From Porticoccaceae bacterium (GTDB taxonomy: Bacteria; Pseudomonadota; Gammaproteobacteria; Pseudomonadales; Porticoccaceae), in NCBI GenBank assembly GCA_002591625.1, contig PCDB01000009.1:40429-52109 (forward strand): 11,681 nucleotides of DNA. The letters run 5' to 3'. Within the stretch, counting starts at the first letter, position 1. Each line of letters starts with the position of its first letter. The notes beneath the pieces are model-generated. The model saw nothing but the letters and a program-made list of their open reading frames with translations. It did no database searches and had not been told where the DNA came from. Positions 1-6,585 of this stretch are shown here, piece by piece. Made by a program: the position numbers and the translations under genes.

Positions 1-666
1 AAAAATACCTACCTTAAACATTGTCATGAGATTAGTCGGCGTGATCATCTTTTATTTCTTACATCGACTGGCTATGACAGTATCCTAGTATTCAACCTTA
101 AAACTAAAGCGTTTTCTTGGGGATTGTATGTTTCCAAAAACGGAGTTAAATGGGAGGGGCAGCGGTTTGACCCGTTAATAGACGGCGGGCCGCCATTCTC
201 AAACCACTATCATATCAATATGGTTCACGTCGAGCAGAGCGGGGTTTATTTCAGCGGCTTGCATACCCGTGCTCTGCTCCGATTGGCCGCTGATATGAGT
301 ATCTCGCCCCTTTGTAGCTTGCCAGAGGGTGTGCATAATGCGCAGCCTTTTCTTGGAGGAGTGATATTTAATGATACCAAAAGCGACGTAATGCGTTACG
401 TAGGAAGGGATGACAAGTCGCTGGCTTTTAAAGTTCCGTCTTATAATTCCGAAGAGCTTGAATTTAATGGTATTGACAATAGCAAAGTGGCTAGGCAAGC
501 ATTTGGACGGGGCTTATGCGTGATTAATGACCGCTTGGTTGCGGCAGGATCATCGCCGTCTACAATCAGTATTTATGATATTGAGATCCGAGAACGGGTG
601 GCATTAGTTAATTTGACTATGGATATACGGAACGCGGTTCATGGATTAGAGGTCTGGCCTTTTTGA
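1..666 (+). CDS. Hypothetical protein, probable beta-propeller (5'-truncated by window edge)
   Basis: The reading frame is open from base 1 to the TGA at 664-666, so the gene begins before the window and about 221 C-terminal residues are visible. A TTG at 124 is an internal codon, not a start: the residues before it (a 'FLTSTGYDSILVFNL' stretch) continue the same fold. The sequence shows recurring short beta-strand units with Gly/Asp turns (STGYDSILVF, HINMVHVEQSGVYFSG, GVHNAQPFLGGVIFND, AAGSSPSTISIYD), as expected of a propeller of the NHL/WD type. The C-terminal part, 'FGRGLCV' then 'GSSPSTISIYD' and a final 'GLEVWPF', looks highly constrained. There is no signal peptide or membrane segment in the visible part. 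I do not recognise a specific function; it might bind a ligand or be a lactonase-like enzyme, but no catalytic motif is evident. It converges on the receptor gene. Confidence 0.75.
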   Translation, partial: KNTYLKHCHEISRRDHLLFLTSTGYDSILVFNLKTKAFSWGLYVSKNGVKWEGQRFDPLIDGGPPFSNHYHINMVHVEQSGVYFSGLHTRALLRLAADMSISPLCSLPEGVHNAQPFLGGVIFNDTKSDVMRYVGRDDKSLAFKVPSYNSEELEFNGIDNSKVARQAFGRGLCVINDRLVAAGSSPSTISIYDIEIRERVALVNLTMDIRNAVHGLEVWPF

Positions 667-690
667 TGAGAGACATGTGACTCATAAAAA

Positions 691-714
691 ATCGGGCACG
701 CTTGCGTGCCCGAT
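691..714 (-). terminator. Rho-independent terminator of the TonB receptor gene
   Basis: A perfect 10-bp GC-rich inverted repeat (ATCGGGCACG, loop CTTG, CGTGCCCGAT) lies between two convergent genes. On the + strand an A-run (686-691) precedes it, so on the - strand the hairpin is followed by a U-tract, the classic intrinsic terminator for the receptor gene that ends at 749. On the + strand the bases after the stem are mixed (TATCGATATC), so it would terminate the upstream propeller gene only weakly, although the stem could still stabilise that transcript's 3' end. Confidence 0.85.
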
Positions 715-748
715 TATCGATATCTATCAGAAACTTCTCACCTTTGCA

Positions 749-3118
749 TCAAAAATATCTCCTGAAGGATAGACTGTAGTTGCGCGGGCGCACCACGTTG
801 TTACTATTTCTCCCAAAGAAGGGGTCAAAGTCGGTTGAATCTTTATAAGATATCCCTCGTTCATCGCTAATGTTGTTTAAACTGAGTTGGGCTTTCCAGT
901 CCCCAAACTCGTAGCCCAAAACAACATCCGTTATGTTGTAGTCGCCTTGAGTTTGTCTCGGCGCATTGTCTCCGTCATCCAGTTGGTTAAGTGAATCTCC
1001 ACTGTGACTATGCTGCACTCTGATGAACCCATCTCCGCCACCGAACAGCGGCATTTTTCCAGAGTACTCTAGGTATAGTGAATATGATGTATCTGCGAAA
1101 AAAGGAAGATTAGTTTTTGGTTCCAACCCAAGCGTTGCCTGTCCTCCAGGAAAGCGGTCATCAGGGTAAGTCAATTGCGACGGGCTAACGAACGCATCCC
1201 GAATCTTGGTTATGTTGAAGCCAAACTGAAGGTTATCGCTTATCAGACCTGTGACGTCAATATCATATCCCTTGACTTCGGCATCACCCAAGTTAGCCAC
1301 GACGGCTTGCCACGGTTGTCCTATAGCAAAGCTTGGATCGGTCACTTCTAGCTGCATGTCCTTCCATTCCATGTCGTAAATGGTTGTATTAAGTTGCAAC
1401 TTTCCATCTAGCCAAGTCGACTTTAAGCCGATTTCCGTGTTTTCAATAATGTCAGATTCGTAAGCAACAGGAAGCGTAGGGATACCTCTACCTCTGTTGG
1501 TACCTCCAACTCTATAACCCTCTGAATAAGCCGCGTATATCATAGCCTCATCAGTAAGATTATAAGAGAGGCCATACTTCGGTAAGAAGCCATCGTCTTT
1601 GGCCTGTCTATTAGTCTCGGCAGTGAATTGGTAGCCAAGGGGTTTATCATTGTTGTAGGAAATAGTTCTATCTACTTCATACCACCTTCCTCCCAGAAGC
1701 AATGAAAGCCTATCAGTTATGTCGACATCAATCTCTCCGAATACTGCCTTGTCTTCCCGAGTGGTGCCTTGATCGGAATACCACCATGCATCCGTTGGCG
1801 CAATGGTTATGCCATAGTAAGCCGCATATCCGCTCCAAGCTGCGAAAGCTGGTGAGCTTGTATAATCATCAACATAGCTGTAAAACGCCCAAAACTCGTC
1901 TGAATCCATGTAAAACAGCCCTGCCGTCCAGCTCACTCGGTCGCCGCTGCTACTGAGTCGTGCTTCTATGGTCTTTGACCTGTTAGTTTGATCATTTGTG
2001 AGGTAGCCGATCGGTTCGGGCCCGAAATCATATGTTACATAATAGGCGCCCAGAGTAAACATGAAATAAGCTGCATAGGTCTGCGTATCATGCTGATAGA
2101 AGGTATCTCTGTCATAGTAAGAAGCAGCGACTGTCAGATCCGCAAACCCGAGATCGCCTTCAATGACAAGACTAGTTTGGATCCATTCATCGGTACGAAA
2201 CTCGTCATAAAACTTGACCGTCTTCAAATCCCCCACGTTCTCGTCCATGTCATTAAAACCATTTGAATCAATCTCTTGATAGTTGGCGCTTAGAGTTGAC
2301 GTCCAATTCTCGGACATTTGCCAGCGGATTTGTGCCCGAGCACCGGCCCACTCAACGCTGTTGATGTCGTCTTCAACATCACGCGCATTTGTTTTCAGGC
2401 CACCCTCTCCGGTGTATGGATTTACCACCGTAGTCCCTAAGACGCTGTCGATAAATCCGCCGTCTTCAGCGCTGAAAGCAGACATGCGAAGAGCCAGTTT
2501 ATCCTCAACCAAGGGTATATTTACTGTTGCATCGAAGTCATGGCCAGTTTCCCCGTCGCTCACACTGTTTATCCCCAGCCCGACGTTTCCAGAAAACTCC
2601 GACAAATCAGGCTTGTTTGTGATGACCCGGATTGTCCCTGTTTGTGAGGACGCACCAAACAATGTGGATTGCGGTCCCGCAAGAGCTTCGACGCGAGCAA
2701 TGTCAACTGGATATATGTCTGGAGACATTGAAGTTAATGACATTGCCTGTTCATCTAAATAAATTGCGGCAGTAGGGTCGACCAGAAAGCCGCCGCCGTC
2801 ACTAACGCCGCGGAAGACAATGGTGTTTTGTCCTGCCGTGGTGGTTTGGACGTTCAAACTACCTACAAATCGTGAGAAATCTTCAAGAGTAGTGATACCC
2901 TGCTTCTGAACATCCTCGCCCGACAGGCTTTGGATCATCATAGGAACTTCTTGCGAGGATTCAGCTCTTTGCCGAGCCGTAACGATAATTTCCTCTAAGG
3001 AGGTTTCTTGCCCAATGGCTAATGGTGCCCCGGTCATTCCAAGGGCCGCCGCAATCGACGTCACAATTAACTTCCTCTCAAACAGAGTGTCAGTTTGTAC
3101 TTGATCCAACCTACTCAT
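749..3118 (-). CDS. TonB-dependent outer-membrane receptor
   Basis: This 789-residue protein is an outer-membrane active transporter that would import a large or scarce substrate using energy from TonB-ExbB-ExbD. Residues 1-36 form a signal peptide with a long polar n-region and a hydrophobic core (LIVTSIAAALGM). A TonB box (EEIIVTAR) follows at 42-49. The plug domain spans roughly 55-165 and includes the conserved 'VEALAGPQSTLFGASSQTG' and 'IRVITNKP' blocks. The rest is a beta-barrel rich in aromatic residues and ends in Phe (SLSFRRYF), the usual outer-membrane insertion signal. The ATG start is supported by AAGGGG just upstream (complement of 3125-3130), and length is normal for the family. 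The substrate cannot be read from sequence; this style of receptor in marine and sphingomonad-type bacteria often lies beside catabolic genes, so uptake of the operon's substrate is possible. It has its own terminator. Confidence 0.95.
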   Translation of the reverse strand: MSRLDQVQTDTLFERKLIVTSIAAALGMTGAPLAIGQETSLEEIIVTARQRAESSQEVPMMIQSLSGEDVQKQGITTLEDFSRFVGSLNVQTTTAGQNTIVFRGVSDGGGFLVDPTAAIYLDEQAMSLTSMSPDIYPVDIARVEALAGPQSTLFGASSQTGTIRVITNKPDLSEFSGNVGLGINSVSDGETGHDFDATVNIPLVEDKLALRMSAFSAEDGGFIDSVLGTTVVNPYTGEGGLKTNARDVEDDINSVEWAGARAQIRWQMSENWTSTLSANYQEIDSNGFNDMDENVGDLKTVKFYDEFRTDEWIQTSLVIEGDLGFADLTVAASYYDRDTFYQHDTQTYAAYFMFTLGAYYVTYDFGPEPIGYLTNDQTNRSKTIEARLSSSGDRVSWTAGLFYMDSDEFWAFYSYVDDYTSSPAFAAWSGYAAYYGITIAPTDAWWYSDQGTTREDKAVFGEIDVDITDRLSLLLGGRWYEVDRTISYNNDKPLGYQFTAETNRQAKDDGFLPKYGLSYNLTDEAMIYAAYSEGYRVGGTNRGRGIPTLPVAYESDIIENTEIGLKSTWLDGKLQLNTTIYDMEWKDMQLEVTDPSFAIGQPWQAVVANLGDAEVKGYDIDVTGLISDNLQFGFNITKIRDAFVSPSQLTYPDDRFPGGQATLGLEPKTNLPFFADTSYSLYLEYSGKMPLFGGGDGFIRVQHSHSGDSLNQLDDGDNAPRQTQGDYNITDVVLGYEFGDWKAQLSLNNISDERGISYKDSTDFDPFFGRNSNNVVRPRNYSLSFRRYF

Positions 3119-3311
3119 TTTTTTCCCCTTAAAAAACGCAACTCAGTCTTTTCACTTTTTTACGCTGAGCAACCCCAGCGAACCCTTTCTTATGTTTCCT
3201 GTCTCCTTAGGATAAGCTATTTTTCTATGCACGTAAACGCCAGACAGTTAAATAAAACCCAAAAAAACGCCGCCGAGGTTCTTGCATATAGGGAACTATA
3301 GTTTCTTTCTG

Positions 3312-3343
3312 TGATACACGTTTGATTATTGTCCTGATACACG
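3312..3343. repeat. Direct repeat TGATACACG x2
   Basis: The 9-mer TGATACACG occurs at 3312-3320 and again at 3335-3343, start to start 23 bp apart, close to two helical turns. That spacing would place two copies on the same DNA face, as in tandem activator or repressor sites. No protein is identified, and a chance repeat is possible. Confidence 0.35.
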
Positions 3344-3448
3344 GGCATAAGCCTGGTGAAAAACAGGGCTTCGGCTTCATCGGGTGTTTAGTATATAGTT
3401 GATCATGAGTTCAACTGGAGAAAAAGAGACGCATTAGTTTATGTGATG

Positions 3449-3460
3449 AATGACGTCATT
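3449..3460. promoter_or_regulatory. 12-bp perfect palindrome upstream of membrane protein gene
   Basis: AATGACGTCATT reads identically on both strands and ends 11 bp before the start codon at 3472. A dimeric regulator could bind here and block initiation. It also occupies the position where a Shine-Dalgarno would be expected, and none is evident there. Operator function is inferred only from symmetry and position. Confidence 0.35.
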
Positions 3461-3471
3461 TATAAAACAAA

Positions 3472-4317
3472 ATGAGTTTAGTAAGCACCAAAGCAAATCT
3501 GGCTGCCGTTATGCCCCTCACTTGGATTAAATTAGTGGTGTACTCACTTCTTTTGTTTAATTTCGTATTCTACGTGAGAGACGACTGGATTATCGCCGGG
3601 CACACCTTGCATTCTGGCAGCACTTTTTTGCAGTGGGCAAGTGCCTATAACACAACAATTGATGAAAGTGCATGGTTGCTCCTCTTGTTGTTATTTGAGA
3701 TGGAGACGCACCTTTTGGCGGGGCGGGACCTCTCCCGTGCACACGAGATAATATCCCTTATTATTCGTCTATGTTGCTACGTAGTCTTGGCGCATACTCC
3801 TTATGCTTATGCAATGACTGTTTATGATCTGAGTCAGGCACCAATCATTGAGGGTGTGACTGATTTATGCCAGCTTGCTGATCAAAACTTGTCATATGCC
3901 TATAACCTTGTTTACACAAAAATAACCGATGGAAATTGCAGCGAACTTTCAACTGCAAGTCAATTCTTTTTTAATGATCCTCCAGACCATCTCATCGTTC
4001 AGGATGAAATGGCCTTGGCTCTGGAACGCCGTTCAGCGTTAGTTGACTTGGTCGAATCAATCACATGGTTGTTGATTCTGTTGAGCATAGAAGTGGTTGT
4101 CTGGCTCCAGGACAAGGATATTACTGGAGGTTTGCTAATCAAGAGTGCGAACATGGCTAAAGTGCTTCTCTACTCCCTTTTGTGGTTTGCTATAGGCTAC
4201 TGGATTTATTTAGGTCATTACATGTTTGCTTGGGATGAGTTTGTATGGATTGTAGGTTTCGTTGCAATAGAAATGAATGTGGTGGAACGGCGAAAGGATG
4301 TTAAAGAACCAGTTTGA
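3472..4317 (+). CDS. Integral membrane protein with three-fold internal repeat, function unknown
   Basis: I do not recognise this 281-residue protein. About six hydrophobic segments are visible, near 16-35, 66-82, 93-115, 195-212, 230-252 and 256-271. They pair into three units that share a motif: a basic residue, three variable residues, then Tyr at the start of the first helix (KLVVY 20-24, RLCCY 99-103, KVLLY 230-234), and Trp-x7-Glu in the second helix (W68/E76, W199/E207, W259/E267). Each second helix is followed by a charged loop ending in Asp. Units 1 and 3 are most alike (YSLLLF and YSLLWF). A polar loop at about 119-190 contains Cys133 and Cys156, which might form a disulfide if outside the cytoplasm. 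The ATG at 3472 is chosen because an in-frame stop lies at 3463-3465; no clear Shine-Dalgarno is present. The MOSC gene follows 59 bp later and may be co-transcribed. Confidence 0.75.
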   Translation: MSLVSTKANLAAVMPLTWIKLVVYSLLLFNFVFYVRDDWIIAGHTLHSGSTFLQWASAYNTTIDESAWLLLLLLFEMETHLLAGRDLSRAHEIISLIIRLCCYVVLAHTPYAYAMTVYDLSQAPIIEGVTDLCQLADQNLSYAYNLVYTKITDGNCSELSTASQFFFNDPPDHLIVQDEMALALERRSALVDLVESITWLLILLSIEVVVWLQDKDITGGLLIKSANMAKVLLYSLLWFAIGYWIYLGHYMFAWDEFVWIVGFVAIEMNVVERRKDVKEPV

Positions 4318-4376
4318 GGTGGTCTCGAAACTTGCTGAATTTTTGATTAAAGTACTGTTTTTAAGGAATCGAAGGT

Positions 4377-4985
4377 ATGATCACTAGAGTTAAAGGTATC
4401 GTTAGATCACTTTTTATCGGCGCCCCCGGAGAAAGTCTTGTCAAACAAGAGCGCGATTTTTTGCAAGCGGAGATGGATGGTTTTCTCGGTGATCGCCATG
4501 CTTCATTCGAAAGAAAAGCTTGGGGGCCTGGCGACAAGCAGCGGAAAGGTGTCATTCGACGAAACGAACGTCATTGGTCGGCGGTTTCTGCTGAGGAACT
4601 GGCAGAAATATCGAAGGAAATGGATCTCTCTGAGGTGCTGAGTGCTGGAATCATCGGAGCGAATTTGTGTTTTGAGGGTGTGCCCAGTTTCTCTCTGGTA
4701 CCAAGAGGGAGCATCTTTAAATTTCCTTCCGGAGCGGAATTGCTTGTTGAAGAATATAACCCTCCCTGTCTCGATATGGGCAAGGCGCTGGCGGCGAAAT
4801 GCCATACAAATTCTGGTAGACCCATCCATGACACGGCGTTCGCTAAAGCTGCCCAATTTAGCAGAGGCCTAGTCGGTGTGGTAGAGGTACCTGGAATGAT
4901 AAAAGCAGGCGATGACGTTGAGGTTATCATTTATGCGCCACCGTTATGGGTGCAAAGTCAAGAGAACCCTTGGGTAACATCCTGA
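4377..4985 (+). CDS. MOSC domain-containing protein
   Basis: This 202-residue protein resembles stand-alone MOSC domains, named after the C-terminal domain of molybdenum-cofactor sulfurase. Characterised members bind the molybdenum cofactor or use a Cys to carry sulfur; bacterial YiiM and YuaD-like proteins handle N-hydroxylated compounds or metal-sulfur groups. Visible landmarks are GFLGDRHA (35-42), the Arg/Asn-Glu block RNERHWSAVSAEEL (62-75), GANLCFEG (94-101) with the typical Gly-x-Asn-Leu, the conserved Cys in NPPC (128-131), and a GLVGVVEVPG segment near the C-terminus followed by a GDDVEV strand. An AAGGA at 4363-4367 lies 9 bp before the ATG. It sits downstream of the membrane protein and converges with the acyl-CoA dehydrogenase. 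Family assignment is firm from the motif order; the exact substrate is unknown. Confidence 0.85.
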   Translation: MITRVKGIVRSLFIGAPGESLVKQERDFLQAEMDGFLGDRHASFERKAWGPGDKQRKGVIRRNERHWSAVSAEELAEISKEMDLSEVLSAGIIGANLCFEGVPSFSLVPRGSIFKFPSGAELLVEEYNPPCLDMGKALAAKCHTNSGRPIHDTAFAKAAQFSRGLVGVVEVPGMIKAGDDVEVIIYAPPLWVQSQENPWVTS

Positions 4986-5023
4986 GATTTTGCTTAAATT
5001 TCGAAAAACTATTTTATGGTTAA

Positions 5024-5033
5024 GGGAATTCCC
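5024..5033. repeat. 10-bp palindrome GGGAATTCCC in convergent gap
   Basis: A perfect palindrome lies in the 102-bp gap between the ends of the MOSC and acyl-CoA dehydrogenase genes. It has no loop, so it would make a poor hairpin, and no strong terminator is visible in this gap for either gene. It may be chance. Confidence 0.3.
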
Positions 5034-5087
5034 AAAAGCAAACAGATTTCAAAAATTAGTTTTGCCGAAGAGTCTTCTACTCGGCTA

Positions 5088-6248
5088 TTACATCCTTTTT
5101 AGCCCCCGCTTTTGAAGGGCCTTGGCTATTACGATTCGCTGGATTTCGCTGCTACCCTCCCAGATTCTGTCAACTCTTACTTCCCTATAAAAACGTTCCA
5201 CGGCATTGTCCCGGCGATAGCCGCGCCCGCCCCATATTTGTAGGCAACGATCAGCCACACGATTGGCCATTTCAGTGGCATAGAGTTTTACCATTGAGCA
5301 CTGAATATGCAGACCCTTAGCATCATCGCCACGGTCATGCGCTGCTGCCGCCTCATAGACCATGAGCTTCGAGGCCCAAAGCTCAGTAACGCAGTCAGCC
5401 AAGGCAAACTGCGTTGCCTGTTTGTCTATTAGAAACTCTCCCTGTATCTTGCGTTGTGACGCCCACTCTGTTGCCTCTTCTATCATTCTTCTCGCTGCAC
5501 CGAGCATCCTTGCAGCTATGGTTAGACGTTCATGTCGAAACCAATTTCGGCTGTAAGTCATGCCCGAACCTTCTTCCCCAATTCGGTTTTCCTCCGGCAC
5601 AAAGACGCGCTCAAATTGATATGTCGGATGATGTGATGGAAAAGTATGTGAAAATAGCGGGTTTTCAATCATTGAAATGCCGGGTGAATCTTTATCGATA
5701 AAAAACAAAGCATCTTCGCCGCCCTCCACTTTGGCCTGAAGGAAGAAAAAATCAGCCAGATTGGCGGTAGTGACAAACCATTTTTCGCCAGAGATTTCAT
5801 AGCCACCGTTACGACGTATCGCCGCAGTTTCCACTACTTCATGAGATCCTGATTCAGATTCAGTTATTGCGTAACACTCTCGCAGACGCCCCTCCATCAG
5901 TGGTTGAAGATAATTGTTGATTTGATGCTCATTGTTGCCGCAGGCTTCAAACATCCATTCTTGTGCTTCGGGAAAGCACCAACAAAGTGCGTTAGTTACT
6001 GTCCCCAGCTCTTCCCAGGCTGCCAACTGATTAACCATGCTCATGCCCAGCCCTCCAAATTCTTCTGGAGCATCCATCCGAGAAAGACCTAAGTCGATCG
6101 CATGGGCTTGCATCTTTTGTGACACATCCTCAGGGATAATGCCCTGGTTAAGCTCGGCCTCTATTTCCCAAGGTATTAGGTGAGTTTCAACAAACTCTCT
6201 CACTCTCTTCTGCCAAGCCAAGGTTTGCTCAGTGTGTTGTATTTCCAT
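5088..6248 (-). CDS. Acyl-CoA dehydrogenase
   Basis: A 386-residue FAD flavoenzyme of normal family length that introduces a trans-2,3 double bond into an acyl-CoA and passes electrons to ETF in the cytoplasm. The N-terminal helical domain covers about 1-120. The middle beta domain carries the FAD/substrate motif CYAITESESGS (125-135; the common form is AxTEPxAGS, so Pro-Gly-Ala is replaced by Ser-Glu-Ser) and GEKWFVT (154-160). The C-terminal domain has WGGRGYRRD (339-347) and IWEGSSEIQR (362-371), in which Glu364 is at the position of the catalytic base in medium-chain-type enzymes. An AGGAG lies 5 bp before the ATG, complementary to bases 6254-6258. The gene is divergent from the oxidoreductase operon across a 337-bp gap, suggesting joint regulation and a shared catabolic job. 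Chain length and substrate are not predictable here. Confidence 0.93.
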   Translation of the reverse strand: MEIQHTEQTLAWQKRVREFVETHLIPWEIEAELNQGIIPEDVSQKMQAHAIDLGLSRMDAPEEFGGLGMSMVNQLAAWEELGTVTNALCWCFPEAQEWMFEACGNNEHQINNYLQPLMEGRLRECYAITESESGSHEVVETAAIRRNGGYEISGEKWFVTTANLADFFFLQAKVEGGEDALFFIDKDSPGISMIENPLFSHTFPSHHPTYQFERVFVPEENRIGEEGSGMTYSRNWFRHERLTIAARMLGAARRMIEEATEWASQRKIQGEFLIDKQATQFALADCVTELWASKLMVYEAAAAHDRGDDAKGLHIQCSMVKLYATEMANRVADRCLQIWGGRGYRRDNAVERFYREVRVDRIWEGSSEIQRIVIAKALQKRGLKRM

Positions 6249-6277
6249 GAATGCTCCTGATTGTCAAAGATGGAAGC

Positions 6278-6291
6278 ATTGATACATCAAT
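6278..6291. promoter_or_regulatory. Inverted repeat ATTGAT-N2-ATCAAT, candidate operator of acyl-CoA dehydrogenase
   Basis: Perfect 6-bp arms flank two bases, centred about 37 bp upstream of the acyl-CoA dehydrogenase start (6248). The place suits repression of that gene. The binding protein is unknown. Confidence 0.35.
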
Positions 6292-6407
6292 AATTCAGTT
6301 GTAATCGGTGAAACTGCGATGATAAAAAGAAAAGCTGTTCCAGTCACTAAAAACAAGTAGCGAGGCTATGTCAGTATAAACCATTACTTGCCGGACGGAA
6401 CTGTTAT

Positions 6408-6423
6408 TTAAATGCTCATTTAA
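6408..6423. promoter_or_regulatory. Inverted repeat TTAAATG-N2-CATTTAA
   Basis: Perfect 7-bp arms surround a CT spacer near the middle of the divergent gap, 31 bp upstream of the TATACT hexamer. The geometry (arms with a two-base spacer) matches the element at 6278-6291, although the sequence differs. Its AT richness makes a chance match more likely. Confidence 0.3.
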
Positions 6424-6531
6424 TCACCTATACCCCCATTCAGAAAATTATTGTATACTCGAGACGGCTGGCTAGGAATAATCATCGATTTTGTGTTTGA
6501 CACTAGTCGGGTGTTTCGGCATTCTGCCGCG

Positions 6532-6551
6532 TGAATTCGGTGTAGAATTCA
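6532..6551. promoter_or_regulatory. Inverted repeat TGAATTC-N6-GAATTCA, candidate operator of the operon
   Basis: Perfect 7-bp arms with a 6-bp spacer make a 20-bp dyad, a common size for dimeric repressor sites. It ends 34 bp before the GTG start at 6586, and 21 bp before the Shine-Dalgarno GGAG at 6573-6576. As RNA it could form only a weak AT-rich hairpin, so DNA binding is the likelier role. Confidence 0.4.
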
Positions 6552-6585
6552 ACTTCTTTTCACTAAACATTTGGAGCTGCAATAA

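Larger units (their letters stand above)
3119..3471. promoter_or_regulatory. Divergent intergenic region with candidate operators
   Basis: This 353-bp gap lies between the receptor (-) and the membrane protein (+), so promoters for both should be here. For the receptor, a weak sigma70-like pair on the - strand is TTTACG (3232-3237) and TATCCT (3209-3214) with 17-bp spacing. Symmetric or repeated elements seen are a 10-bp palindrome AACTATAGTT (3294-3303), a direct repeat TGATACACG (3312-3320 and 3335-3343), AGTTGA-N8-TCAACT (3397-3416) and AATGACGTCATT (3449-3460). A 68-codon frame at 3095-3301 has no family resemblance or good start and I do not call it a gene. The promoter assignment is weak; the repeats are seen directly. 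Confidence 0.4.
6249..6585. promoter_or_regulatory. Divergent intergenic region between acyl-CoA dehydrogenase and operon
   Basis: This 337-bp gap should hold promoters in both directions. For the + operon a TATACT at 6454-6459 is the best -10-like hexamer, but no convincing -35 lies 17 bp upstream, and it would leave a leader of about 120 nt. That leader contains a small hairpin, CGGCA-TTC-TGCCG (6517-6529). Three short inverted repeats described separately lie at 6278-6291, 6408-6423 and 6532-6551. I see no RNA gene or coding frame of worth; the 144-codon - strand frame crossing this area is a shadow of the oxidoreductase. Confidence 0.4.

Noticed and set aside
2283..2762. 159-codon + strand frame
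   Set aside because: It lies wholly antisense inside the TonB receptor, whose frame is strongly supported by signal peptide, TonB box and plug motifs.
3095..3301. 68-codon + strand frame in the receptor promoter region
   Set aside because: It overlaps the receptor start and the promoter area, has odd composition and no supported start or recognisable domain.
3404..3436. Ten-codon leader peptide beginning ATGAGTTCAACT
   Set aside because: It has no ribosome site, no run of regulatory codons and no attenuator-like hairpin after it.
5070..5090. Hairpin CCGAAGAGTCTTCTACTCGG as terminator in the convergent gap
   Set aside because: Only four end pairs match before mismatches, and it overlaps the acyl-CoA dehydrogenase stop codon; too weak.
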